64,000 bases of DNA, from positions 951,996 through 1,015,995 of the forward strand of contig JAAMEZ010000058.1 in NCBI GenBank assembly GCA_013322215.1, read 5' to 3'. This DNA is from Martinezella rhizogenes (lineage in GTDB: Bacteria > Pseudomonadota > Alphaproteobacteria > Rhizobiales > Rhizobiaceae). Under the pieces are notes generated by a model. It did not search any database. It was not told the DNA's origin and saw only the letters and a list, made by a program, of their open reading frames with translations. A program made the position numbers and the translations under genes. Positions 17,551 through 25,431 of this stretch are shown piece by piece (the stretch's first letter is position 1; every line of letters starts with the position of its first letter).

Positions 17551-17876
17551 GGCGATATCCTCGGAGCATGCGGCAGAGAGACATTTTTCAGGAAAATGCG
17601 GTCTTCCTGCAAGATGAAACGCTCGCGGCGGGCAAAATCGAGATTGGCCTGTGCCAGAGGGTCAGCGGCAAGGTTCTTGCGATAGGCTTCGTAGGCGGCG
17701 AGGTTGTCGATGTTGTAGACGCCATAGGCCGTCGTCAGCGACCCCTCATGCGGCGCAAAATAACCGATGAGATCGGCGCCGTTGCGCGGGATGATCTGGC
17801 CCCAGGCCTTGCCATATTCCGCGAAGGCTTCCTGCTTGAACGGATCGATCTGATAGCGGATGAAACAGGTGATCAT
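17547..17876 (-). CDS. NIPSNAP family protein
   Basis: 109 residues from ATG 17876. The NIPSNAP/ferredoxin-like barrel reads MITCFIRYQIDPFKQEAFAEYGKAWGQIIPRNGADLIGYFAPHEGS...AYGVYNIDNLAAYEAYRKNLAADPLAQ. The biochemical role of bacterial NIPSNAPs is not settled. It shares the ABM barrel fold with the following gene and overlaps it by 4 bases. The divergent ArsR-type regulator begins 72 bases away, so the pair is probably its target. The long minus-strand frame continuing to 18650 is a shadow of that regulator. Confidence 0.8.
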   Translation of the reverse strand: MITCFIRYQIDPFKQEAFAEYGKAWGQIIPRNGADLIGYFAPHEGSLTTAYGVYNIDNLAAYEAYRKNLAADPLAQANLDFARRERFILQEDRIFLKNVSLPHAPRISP

Positions 17877-17948
17877 TGGCTTTCTCCTTTGCTGATGCGG
17901 AGGTTTTCGCACATTGCGGGACGGAGATGGTTCGGTTACGATCGAAGT

Positions 17949-18674
17949 ATGAAAGAAGGTCCAGACATAGCCCAGATCGGCTCGCTGATCGGCGATCCCG
18001 CGCGAGCGAATATCTTGACGGCGCTGATGGGCGGCCGGGCGTTGACAGCAACGGAATTGGCAGCGGCGGCAGGCGTGACGCTGCAGACCGCAAGCGCCCA
18101 TCTTTCCAAGCTCGAAGCGGGCGGCCTGCTGGCGCAACGCAAGCAGGGCCGCCATCGCTATTTCACGCTGGCGGACGATCGCGTCGGCAAGCTGCTTGAG
18201 GGCATCATGGGCTTCGCCGCAAGCCGCGGCCATCTGCGCCATCGTCCCGGCCCGAAGGAGCCGGCGCTGCGCAAGGCACGCATCTGCTACGACCATCTTG
18301 CCGGCGATTACGGCGTACGGATGCTCGACAGCCTGATAGAGGCGGGATCGATTTCTGTCATGGGAGAAGGCCTGAGCCTGACGACCGATGGCGAGAAGCA
18401 TCTGGGATCGATCGGCATCGATGTTTCCGGTCTTCGCTCCAGCCGACGTCCGCTTTGCCGCTCCTGCCTGGACTGGAGCGAGCGACGGGCGCATCTGGCC
18501 GGCAGCCTTGGCAAGGCGCTGCTTTCGAACTTCTTCGACAAGGGTTGGGCGCGGCGAACGGAAAACAGCCGCTCGATCTTCTTTACGCCCGAAGGCGAGC
18601 GCCGGTTTCTGGCGCTCTTTCCGCTCGAGTTGAGTGACGACATCACACAACCCGAGCCGGATGACAGACCTTAG
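17949..18674 (+). CDS. ArsR-family helix-turn-helix regulator, long form
   Basis: 241 residues from ATG 17949. The N-terminal 100 residues form a winged HTH: IAQIGSLIGDPARANILTALMGGRALTATELAAAAGVTLQTASAHLSKLEAGGLLAQRKQGRHRYFTL. Unlike ArsR itself (about 110 residues), a second domain of about 130 residues follows, with a CRSCLDW pair of cysteines near 176-179 and another Cys near 119. This two-domain form is seen in many solo ArsR/YdfF-like regulators. It is divergent from the NIPSNAP-ABM pair and probably autoregulates and controls them from the 72-base gap. The effector is unknown. Confidence 0.82.
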   Translation: MKEGPDIAQIGSLIGDPARANILTALMGGRALTATELAAAAGVTLQTASAHLSKLEAGGLLAQRKQGRHRYFTLADDRVGKLLEGIMGFAASRGHLRHRPGPKEPALRKARICYDHLAGDYGVRMLDSLIEAGSISVMGEGLSLTTDGEKHLGSIGIDVSGLRSSRRPLCRSCLDWSERRAHLAGSLGKALLSNFFDKGWARRTENSRSIFFTPEGERRFLALFPLELSDDITQPEPDDRP

Positions 18675-18776
18675 AGCGGTTCAGCTCTTCACGGAATCTC
18701 TGAACCGCTCTATCTCTTTGTTTTCACGCAATTCCGAACGGAAAACCGCTGCGCACTTTTCCTGGAATTGCTCTAG
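18672..18776. repeat. RIME-like intergenic mosaic element (composite)
   Basis: It contains two hairpins: a 12-bp inverted repeat AGAGCGGTTCAG...CTGAACCGCTCT, then GCAATTCC...GGAATTGC enclosing AAAACCGCTGCGCACTTTT. The core matches the elements at 36511-36582 and 42104-42151. It starts at the ArsR stop and its right end overlaps the stop codon of the DUF1284 gene (18773-18775). Confidence 0.75.
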
Positions 18777-19198
18777 GCTGCCTTAATCAGGACACCGCCG
18801 AAATTGCTGTCAGCAATGCGGCTGCAGAGGTCACCCCACTCGCAGCCGAGGCAGGCGTGACGGATTTCACCGCTGGCGAAATTTCGGCGGAGCTTGGAAA
18901 GCAGCCTGGCATCCGGCACCAACACAGTTCCCGGGCCGATCTCCTCGCCGAGCAATGCCATGATATCCGCAAGGGCAGCCGCATCCCGCTCGATGACCGA
19001 AGCCTTGAAGCAGTGCGGCTCCTCCCCATTCAGGAGCGGCGCGCAGATGTCGTCGGGGCCGGAAACCAGTTTGATCTCCTCCCCTTCCGACAGCCGCTCG
19101 GCGATGCGGCGATAGTTGTCGGTGAAGGCCGAGGTATAACCTTCACCGACGAAAGTCAGCATACAGAGCAGATGGTGGGCGCGAAGCCTGACGGTCAA
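18773..19198 (-). CDS. DUF1284 protein (cysteine-rich), coupled to bioY
   Basis: 141 residues. DUF1284 hallmarks: RLRAHHLLCMLTFVGEGYT at the N-terminus, CAPLLNGEEPHC in the middle and ACLGCEWGDLC at the C-terminus. Six cysteines in conserved-looking pairs suggest a metal or iron-sulfur site, but that is inference. The start overlaps the bioY stop by ATGA (19195-19198), so it is co-translated with the biotin transporter component and presumably shares BioR control. Function is unknown. The stop codon lies inside a RIME-like repeat. Confidence 0.75.
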   Translation of the reverse strand: MTVRLRAHHLLCMLTFVGEGYTSAFTDNYRRIAERLSEGEEIKLVSGPDDICAPLLNGEEPHCFKASVIERDAAALADIMALLGEEIGPGTVLVPDARLLSKLRRNFASGEIRHACLGCEWGDLCSRIADSNFGGVLIKAA

Positions 19199-19785
19199 TT
19201 CAGACGCGCCTTGCCGCTATAGACCTGAACGGTCTTCAGCACCGTAGCCGCAAGCGCGGACTTGAGTACGGCGCCCAGGATGAAGGGCGCCACACCAAGC
19301 AGCCAGCCCTTCTCTGCGCCGATCAGCGCTGCAAGCCATGCGCCGCCGATCGCGAGGCAGAGAATGTTGGCCCAGAGATGGGCGAGGAAGCTGCGCACGA
19401 CGCGGTTGCCGCTCCAGCCGCGCTCGGCAAGCCAGCCGACAAGGGCTGAAATGATCGGGAAGGATGCCAGATAGCCGGCTGTCGGCCCCATGAACGGCAC
19501 AATGCCGCCTGCCCCGCCGGCCAGCACCGGAAAACCGATCGCAGCTTCGCCCAGCCAGGCAAGAACAGTGAGCGCACCAAGGCGCCAGCCGTAGAGCGCA
19601 CCGATCATGGTGATCGCGAATGTCTGCATGGTGATCGGCACCGGCACCATCGGCACGGCGATTTGCGATGCCAGTGCCAGGATCAGCGTTCCCGCAAGAA
19701 CGAACACAGCCTTGATAACAAGCGAACGCTGCCCGAGGCGGAGCGGATCGAAAGCGACTTCATCATGATGTTGCAACAGGGACAT
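19195..19785 (-). CDS. bioY: Biotin ECF transporter substrate-binding component
   Basis: 196 residues, six hydrophobic segments, with the BioY patterns AVPMVPVPITMQTFAITMIGALYGWRLG and GAGGIVPFMGPTAGYLASFP. BioY binds biotin in the inner membrane and can work with ECF A/T subunits; none are encoded nearby, so it may act alone or borrow shared subunits. The start ATG 19785 has AAAAGGAGAG upstream. A BioR operator sits 18 bases before the start and overlaps a TATAAT hexamer, so repression by BioR when biotin is sufficient is very likely. Confidence 0.95.
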   Translation of the reverse strand: MSLLQHHDEVAFDPLRLGQRSLVIKAVFVLAGTLILALASQIAVPMVPVPITMQTFAITMIGALYGWRLGALTVLAWLGEAAIGFPVLAGGAGGIVPFMGPTAGYLASFPIISALVGWLAERGWSGNRVVRSFLAHLWANILCLAIGGAWLAALIGAEKGWLLGVAPFILGAVLKSALAATVLKTVQVYSGKARLN

Positions 19786-19802
19786 GGGCTCTCCTTTTAA
19801 AA

Positions 19803-19812
19803 TTATAGATAA
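19803..19812 (-). promoter_or_regulatory. BioR operator 1, at the bioY promoter
   Basis: TTATCTATAA on the minus strand matches the BioR consensus of alphaproteobacteria exactly. It lies 18 bases upstream of the bioY ATG and overlaps TATAAT on the same strand, the expected position for repression. Confidence 0.9.
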
Positions 19813-20035
19813 TTTTTGAGTCTCATCTATTTTATGAGAGAGATCGCGAAATCAGGCAAGTGGCAAGCGCCCGATATTTCGACCAAGCGCAAAACTCCAT
19901 TGAAAAATAAGCGCAATAAAAACCCGGGAAACGCTGCGAATTGCAGCGGGGTGCTGATCGCGGCGCGACGGTTCCTGAGCGAAAAGCCCGTCAAAGAGCG
20001 CAGCCCTTAGGCGCGCTCAACCATTCACCTCAAAA

Positions 20036-20045
20036 TTATCTATAA
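20036..20045 (+). promoter_or_regulatory. BioR operator 2, just 3' of bioR
   Basis: TTATCTATAA on the plus strand, 4 bases beyond the bioR stop codon and about 250 bases from bioY. Its flanks match those of operator 1 in inverted orientation over roughly 20 bases. No gene starts from it in the plus direction. Confidence 0.8.
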
Positions 20046-20048
20046 TTT

Positions 20049-20717
20049 TTAGCCGACAATTGCGAAGGCGTCGCGGGTCGATCCCGAAGGCGTGCGCACC
20101 GGCGCGCGGCCGATCCATTGCACATGCTTCTGCAGGATCGCGGCGGCCTCTTCGGCGCGCCCCTGGCGCAGCGCCGCCAGGATGGCACGATGGTCATGAT
20201 CCGTGCGCTTCTCCCAACCGGATTGCCAGGCAGAGAAGAGAAAACGGGCGCTTGCGGCATGCAGGTCGTCAATCGCGGCGAGCAACCGCGCCATGCCGCA
20301 AGGCGCCAGGATCAGGCGGTGGAAGCGCCGATTCGCCTCCTCCCAGGCATGAACGTCGCCGGCAGCATCGCCATCGCGCGTCGCCTGTTCGGCCTCGTCC
20401 AGAATGGCTGAGGTCAGATGCGGAGCCGCGTGCTTGAGTGCGAGCCCCTCGAGGGCTGCGCGCATTTCCGCGACCTCGCGGACTTCCTTGAGATCGAAGG
20501 AGGCAACGCGAACGCCGCGGCGCGGCAGGCTGATTGCCAGCCCCTGCGCTTCCAGCCGCCGGAACGCCTCACGCACGGGCACATGACTGGTACCGAACTC
20601 CTCGGCAATGTGATCCTGCCGCAGACGCGCATCGGGCGCGATCTCGCCGCGGATGATGCGGTCGGCAAGCACCCGGCTGATGCGGCTGGCAATGGTGTCG
20701 TCGCGCTCCTTGGCCAT
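20049..20717 (-). CDS. bioR: GntR-family biotin regulator BioR
   Basis: 222 residues. The N-terminal GntR winged HTH reads ISRVLADRIIRGEIAPDARLRQDHIAEEFGTSHVPVREAFRRLEAQGLA; the FCD effector domain follows with metal-type residues (EMRAALE, HRLILAPCG, DHRAIL). It ends STRDAFAIVG, as I recall for Agrobacterium BioR. BioR represses biotin synthesis and uptake genes through TTATCTATAA sites, two of which lie between this gene and bioY. Weak AAGGA precedes ATG 20717. The gene lies directly upstream of bioY on the same strand, which supports the assignment. Confidence 0.9.
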   Translation of the reverse strand: MAKERDDTIASRISRVLADRIIRGEIAPDARLRQDHIAEEFGTSHVPVREAFRRLEAQGLAISLPRRGVRVASFDLKEVREVAEMRAALEGLALKHAAPHLTSAILDEAEQATRDGDAAGDVHAWEEANRRFHRLILAPCGMARLLAAIDDLHAASARFLFSAWQSGWEKRTDHDHRAILAALRQGRAEEAAAILQKHVQWIGRAPVRTPSGSTRDAFAIVG

Positions 20718-20960
20718 AGCCGATCCTTAAAGGCGGCCCTATCCGATGTCGAGGCCCGATGGCGAGCGACAAGCAACGGTCATCACCTCTTTTGCGTATT
20801 TCGACCCTTTCGCTCACTGCAGCGCAGCCATGCCTGCCAATTGGTTGAGCTTTGTCGACATATCGTGTAAAGCCCGGCGGTCATTTTTCAGAGCATGTCC
20901 CGAAACACCAATGGTTTCCTGGAGCGTGCCGAACCCAGCCACATCAAAGGCAGTAATTTC

Positions 20961-21653
20961 ATGAGCAATGGCTTCGACCTCATCATCTTCGACTGCGACG
21001 GCGTTCTGGTCGATTCGGAAATCATCGCGGCCGAAGTCGAATCGAAGCTGCTGACCGATGCTGGCTACCCGATCAGCACCGAGGAAATGGGTGAGCGCTT
21101 CGCCGGCATGACCTGGCGCAACATCCTGTTCGAAGTCGAGCGCGAGGCAAGCATTCCGCTTTCCGCATCGCTGCTCGACAAATCCGAGAAGCTGCTTGAC
21201 CTGAAGCTTGCCAGTGATGTTCAGGCTATCCCGGGCGTGCCGCAGGCGCTGTCGCGGCTGCCGATGCCGCGCTGCATCTGCTCGAATTCCAGCGCCACCC
21301 GTCTCGAGATGATGCTGACGAAGGTCGGTTACATCAAGCTGTTCGCGCCGCATATCTACTCCGCCAAGGATCTCGGCGCCGACCGCGTGAAGCCGAAACC
21401 GGACATCTTCCTGCATGGCGCCAAGCAGATGAATGTCAGCCCGGCGAACACGATCGTCGTCGAGGATTCGGTTCACGGCGTCCAGGCGGCGCGGGCTGCC
21501 GGCATGCGCGTCATCGGCTTCACCGGCGCATCGCACAGCTATCCCTCGCATGCCGACAGGCTGACCGATGCCGGTGCCGAAACCGTCGTTAGCCGCATGG
21601 CCGACCTGCCTGGCGTCGTCATGGCACTCGCCGAATGGGATGGCGTCCTCTAG
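20961..21653 (+). CDS. HAD-IA phosphatase (phosphoglycolate phosphatase / sugar-phosphatase type)
   Basis: 230 residues from ATG 20961, with AAAGG about 10 bases upstream; the frame runs to 20895 without a ribosome site. All HAD motifs are intact: motif I FDCDGVLVDSE, motif II CSNSS, the motif III Lys in DRVKPKPDIFL, motif IV VVEDSVHGVQAA. The alpha-helical cap lies between residues 20 and 85. It resembles the YieH/6-phosphogluconate and beta-phosphoglucomutase-like branch; the substrate cannot be read from sequence. A strong shared terminator follows. Confidence 0.85.
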   Translation: MSNGFDLIIFDCDGVLVDSEIIAAEVESKLLTDAGYPISTEEMGERFAGMTWRNILFEVEREASIPLSASLLDKSEKLLDLKLASDVQAIPGVPQALSRLPMPRCICSNSSATRLEMMLTKVGYIKLFAPHIYSAKDLGADRVKPKPDIFLHGAKQMNVSPANTIVVEDSVHGVQAARAAGMRVIGFTGASHSYPSHADRLTDAGAETVVSRMADLPGVVMALAEWDGVL

Positions 21654-21676
21654 GACGGATTGAACACAGACCAAAA

Positions 21677-21712
21677 GAAAAGGCCCCGCCAATCGGCGGG
21701 GCCTTTTCTTTT
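21677..21712. terminator. Bidirectional terminator
   Basis: A perfect 14-bp stem (21677-21690 with 21695-21708) and AATC loop, T-rich on both strands, between the convergent HAD gene and the lipoprotein gene. Confidence 0.92.
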
Positions 21713-21763
21713 CAGCTCATCGCAGACGCCTGCGCCGCTTGGGCACAGGCCGCAATCAAACGT

Positions 21764-22384
21764 TTAGTGACGCTTCTTGCGTACCGGCTTCGCACCCTTC
21801 ACAGGCTTCTGCGGACCTTGATCGAAGCCGATCTGGACGATGGTGAAGCCGCCGGAGCCGCCGGCAACCTGGATATCGTCATCGGTGAAGAGGAACTGCG
21901 CCGTGGTCTCGCCCGGCGGGATTTCCGCCGTGTACATAATGGTTTTGCTATAGAGCGCATTGTCGTTGTCCATGACGGCAACATGGATCGGCAGGGTCAC
22001 CTTGCCGGCGCTGCCCATCGGCCCGGCAACCAGGCGTCCCTGCGCCACGACGTGAATGCCGAGGCTGGTGCCGTCGGACGTGCACTGGCGGGTCGCCTGT
22101 GCCAGTGAGGCCTGATACATCAACTGGTTGGCATCGTCCTTGGCGCCCTTGGCGTAGGTGCGATAGACCGAATCCTCATCGCGGATGACAGCCTGCGGGC
22201 ATTTACCGGCGACATAGGTCTGACCGCCCGTGGGCGTGGCAGTCGTGGCTCCGGTTTGCGGCGCGACGGTTACGTCCGTTGCCGGCTGTTTTTCATTGTT
22301 GCCGCCGATACCGAGAGTGCTGCAGCTCGTCAGCAATGCCAGAAGCGAGGCGGAGAAAAGACGACGCGAAACCTTGCCAAACAC
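21764..22384 (-). CDS. Putative lipoprotein, conserved hypothetical
   Basis: 206 residues from GTG 22384, with GGGTGGA upstream. The signal is MFGKVSRRLFSASLLALLTSC with lipobox LTSC (Cys21). A low-complexity Thr/Pro/Gln stretch (about 35-60) precedes a beta-rich domain (SLGIHVVAQGRLVAGPMG...VTLPIHVAVMDNDNALYSKTIMYTAEIPPG), and the C-terminus is basic (KPVKGAKPVRKKRH). It is common in Rhizobiaceae and of unknown function, likely anchored in the envelope. Divergent from thrC. Confidence 0.7.
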   Translation of the reverse strand: MFGKVSRRLFSASLLALLTSCSTLGIGGNNEKQPATDVTVAPQTGATTATPTGGQTYVAGKCPQAVIRDEDSVYRTYAKGAKDDANQLMYQASLAQATRQCTSDGTSLGIHVVAQGRLVAGPMGSAGKVTLPIHVAVMDNDNALYSKTIMYTAEIPPGETTAQFLFTDDDIQVAGGSGGFTIVQIGFDQGPQKPVKGAKPVRKKRH

Positions 22385-22697
22385 TATAATTCCACCCTCT
22401 CCATATATTTCACATTATCGGCCCGCAGCCTGTCAAACGGGCCTTTTATGACACTTGGCGATGGTCTATACCAGCGACGCAGCGAAAAATCGATTGGGTA
22501 GACACCGTTTTGGCTCACTTTTCGAGATCGACAGATTGCCACAAACGGCCTCCGCCCGGCGCTGATCCCACGCGCCTTGCGCAAACGCGAAAACCACGCG
22601 GCTGATCCGACGCAAAAAGACAGGCCGCCGTCGTTTCGTTCCACTACCCTCTCAATCGATCACTCAGGCAATTTTGCGACCAAAGGAATTCTAGACC
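22385..22697. other. Intergenic region between the lipoprotein gene and thrC
   Basis: 313 bases. Near 22420-22445 is a short segment (CCCGCAGCCTGTCAAACGGG) resembling a degenerate dispersed repeat. I see no T-box, attenuator run of Thr codons or other convincing riboswitch ahead of thrC. Confidence 0.5.
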
Positions 22698-24095
22698 GTG
22701 GACTATATTTCAACGCGGGGAGAAGCCCCTGCCCTTGGCTTCTGCGACGCCCTCCTGGCCGGCCTTGCTCGTGATGGCGGGCTCTATGTTCCCCGTGAAT
22801 GGCCTGTCCTGACGAAAAAGGAAATCCGTGGCTTTCGCGGCAAGAGCTATCAGGATGTCGCCTTCGCTGTGCTTTCGCCCTTCACCAATGGCGAGATCCC
22901 GGCCGATGTCTTCCGCGGCATGATCGACGATGCCTATGCCACCTTCCGGCACCCCGCAGTGGCGCCGCTGGTGCAGACCGGGCCGAACAGCTTCGTCATG
23001 GAGCTTTTCCACGGCACGACGCTCGCCTTCAAGGATGTCGCCATGCAGCTGCTGGCGCGGCTGATGGACTATGCGCTGGAAAAGCGCGGACAACGGGCCA
23101 CCATCGTCGGCGCGACCTCCGGCGACACCGGCGGCGCGGCGATCGACGCCTTTGCCGGCCGCGAGCGCACCGATATCTTCATTCTCTTCCCGCATGGAAA
23201 AGTCTCGCCGGTGCAGCAGCGGCAGATGACGACTTCGACGGCGGCGAACGTGCACGCGCTGGCGGTCAAGGGTAATTTCGACGATTGCCAGAACCTCGTC
23301 AAAGCCATGTTCAACGACGCTGCCTTCCGCGACAAGGTCAAGCTTTCCGGCGTCAATTCGATCAACTGGGCGCGAATCATGGCGCAGGTGGTCTATTATT
23401 TCACCACTGCCGTCGCGCTCGGTGGTCCGGACCGGAAGATTTCCTTCACGGTGCCAACGGGCAATTTCGGCGATATTTTCGCCGGCTACGTCGCCAAGCG
23501 CATGGGCCTGCCGATCGAGCGGCTCATCATCGCCACCAACGAGAACGATATCCTCGCACGCATGCTGAAGACCGGCCGCTATGAGATGCGCTCGGTCAAG
23601 GCCACGACCTCGCCGTCGATGGATATCCAGATCTCCTCCAACTTCGAGCGGCTGCTGTTCGAGGCCAATGGCCGCGATGCCTCCAAGGTGCGCGCCGCAA
23701 TGGAAAGCCTGAAGCAGTCGAACGGATTTTCGATCAGCGAGGAGGCCCTGAAGCTCATCAAGAAGGACTTCCGCGCCGGCCGTGCCAGCGAAAAGCAGGT
23801 AGCCGAAACCATCCGCAAAACCCTTGCCGATACGGGCTATCTGCTCGACCCGCATACGGCGATCGGCGTTTTCATTGCTGGAAAGAACGAGCGTCCGACG
23901 AGCCCGATGGTGACGCTTGCGACCGCCCACCCGGCAAAATTCCCCGCCGCAGTAAAATCCGCATCCGGTATTGACCCGGCGCTTCCGACGTGGCTTGCTG
24001 GTCTGATGACCAGGGAGGAGCGTTTCGACATTCTCGATCCGGAACTTAAAGCCGTTGAAAGCTTTATCGGCAAGCATACCCGGACCGGCGAATAA
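22698..24095 (+). CDS. thrC: Threonine synthase
   Basis: 465 residues from GTG 22698 (AAAGGA 11 bases upstream). It converts O-phosphohomoserine to threonine with PLP, the last step of threonine synthesis; thrB, the preceding enzyme, is also in this window near 40 kb. The PLP lysine is Lys112 in TLAFKDVAMQLL, the phosphate-binding loop is ATSGDTGGAA, and the N-terminus YISTRGEAP...GGLYVP is typical of the bacterial class. The length matches the long-form enzyme. The M16 peptidase gene starts 20 bases downstream, probably in the same operon. Confidence 0.97.
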   Translation: MDYISTRGEAPALGFCDALLAGLARDGGLYVPREWPVLTKKEIRGFRGKSYQDVAFAVLSPFTNGEIPADVFRGMIDDAYATFRHPAVAPLVQTGPNSFVMELFHGTTLAFKDVAMQLLARLMDYALEKRGQRATIVGATSGDTGGAAIDAFAGRERTDIFILFPHGKVSPVQQRQMTTSTAANVHALAVKGNFDDCQNLVKAMFNDAAFRDKVKLSGVNSINWARIMAQVVYYFTTAVALGGPDRKISFTVPTGNFGDIFAGYVAKRMGLPIERLIIATNENDILARMLKTGRYEMRSVKATTSPSMDIQISSNFERLLFEANGRDASKVRAAMESLKQSNGFSISEEALKLIKKDFRAGRASEKQVAETIRKTLADTGYLLDPHTAIGVFIAGKNERPTSPMVTLATAHPAKFPAAVKSASGIDPALPTWLAGLMTREERFDILDPELKAVESFIGKHTRTGE

Positions 24096-24115
24096 CAGAC
24101 GCGGAAAGACAGGCG

Positions 24116-25414
24116 ATGACAGTGGAGTGCACCCGGCTAGCGTCCGGGCTGACAGTAGCGACCCAATCGATGCCACACCTCGAAAGCGTGGCACTCGGCG
24201 TTTGGATCAAGTCGGGTTCGCGTAACGAAACCGAGGCAGAACACGGTATCGCGCATCTGCTCGAGCATATGGCGTTCAAGGGTACAGCGCGGCGCTCGGC
24301 CCGGCAGATCGCCGAGGAAATCGAGAATGTCGGCGGCGAAGTCAACGCAGCCACTTCGACCGAAACCACCTCCTATTATGCCCGTGTGCTGAAGGACCAC
24401 GTGCCGCTCGCCGTCGATATCCTGGCCGATATCCTGACGGAATCCGCCTTCGACGACGAAGAGCTGGCGCGCGAAAAGCAGGTTATCCTGCAGGAAATCA
24501 ATGCCGCGAACGACACGCCCGACGATGTTGTCTTCGACAAGTTTTCCGAAGTCGCCTATCGCGGCCAGACGCTCGGCCGCGCCATTCTCGGCACGCCGGA
24601 AACCGTTCTCTCCTTCTCGCCGGAACAGATCCGCCATTATCTCAGCCGCAACTATACGACCGACCGCATGTTCGTCGTGGCGGCCGGTGCAGTCGATCAT
24701 GAAAGCTTCGTGCGGCAGGTCGAGGAGCGCTTCTCCAGCCTGCCGACCAAACCGTCCGCTCCGCCCGTTATCGAGCCTGCCCGCTACATCGGCGGCAACA
24801 TTCGCGAAACGCGCGACCTGATGGACGCGCAGATCCTGCTCGGCTTCGAAGGCCGCGCCTATCACACCCGCGATTTCTACTGCTCGCAGATTCTCGCCAA
24901 CATCCTCGGCGGTGGCATGTCCTCGCGCCTGTTCCAGGAAGTGCGCGAGTTCCGCGGCCTCTGTTATTCGGTTTACGCTTTCCATTGGGGCTTCTCCGAC
25001 ACCGGCATTTTCGGCATCCATGCCGCAACCGGTGGCGAGAACCTGCCGGAGCTGCTGCCCGTCATCGTCGACGAGTTGCACAAGTCGTCGCATGACATCC
25101 AGCAGCAGGAGATCGAGCGCGCCCGGGCACAGATTCGCGCACAGCTGCTGATGGGTCAGGAAAGCCCGGCTGCTCGCGCCGGACAGGTCGCGCGTCAGAT
25201 GATGCTTTATGGCCGCCCCATTCCGAACCAGGAGATGCTGGAGCGCCTGGAAGGCATCACGATCGAGCGCCTGACGGATCTTGCCGGCCGGCTGTTCTTC
25301 GATACAGTACCGACGCTTTCGGCGATCGGGCCGCTGGAGCAGCTCGCGCCGATGGAAGACATCGTCACCTCGCTGTCGTCGCCGGCACCTGCTTCCAAAA
25401 GCGCAAGCGGCTAA
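24116..25414 (+). CDS. M16 family zinc peptidase (processing-peptidase-like)
   Basis: 432 residues. The inverted zinc motif HxxEH is intact (His47, Glu50, His51 in HLLEHMAFKGT), with the distal Glu ligand in REKQVILQEINAAND. The glycine-rich loop is ANILGGGMSSRLFQEVREFRGLCYSVYAFH. Alphaproteobacterial members are the closest bacterial relatives of the mitochondrial processing peptidase beta subunit; natural substrates are poorly known. It follows thrC closely, an order seen in other rhizobia, and precedes the acetyltransferase gene by 17 bases. Confidence 0.92.
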   Translation: MTVECTRLASGLTVATQSMPHLESVALGVWIKSGSRNETEAEHGIAHLLEHMAFKGTARRSARQIAEEIENVGGEVNAATSTETTSYYARVLKDHVPLAVDILADILTESAFDDEELAREKQVILQEINAANDTPDDVVFDKFSEVAYRGQTLGRAILGTPETVLSFSPEQIRHYLSRNYTTDRMFVVAAGAVDHESFVRQVEERFSSLPTKPSAPPVIEPARYIGGNIRETRDLMDAQILLGFEGRAYHTRDFYCSQILANILGGGMSSRLFQEVREFRGLCYSVYAFHWGFSDTGIFGIHAATGGENLPELLPVIVDELHKSSHDIQQQEIERARAQIRAQLLMGQESPAARAGQVARQMMLYGRPIPNQEMLERLEGITIERLTDLAGRLFFDTVPTLSAIGPLEQLAPMEDIVTSLSSPAPASKSASG

Positions 25415-25431
25415 GGGCACGCCGCGGGCCT

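Noticed and set aside
17547..18650. 367-codon minus-strand frame covering the ArsR gene
   Set aside because: Only its last 109 codons (NIPSNAP) are supported; the rest is antisense to the ArsR-type regulator.
19816..20010. 64-codon plus-strand ORF between the BioR sites
   Set aside because: No ribosome site and no motif, and its codon use is unlike the neighbours; the region is better explained as the regulatory leader of bioY.
20891..20906. Fragment AGAGCATGTCCCGAAA resembling half of a RIME element
   Set aside because: Only one short arm without the core or second arm; it could be chance.
22385..22697. Possible riboswitch or Thr attenuator upstream of thrC
   Set aside because: No run of Thr/Ile codons, no terminator-antiterminator pair and no known riboswitch pattern found by eye.
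22710..24194. 494-codon open frame on the minus strand
   Set aside because: Antisense to thrC with no recognisable motif; rejected like the mirror frames over the M16 peptidase, the EAL protein, tldD and ribB.
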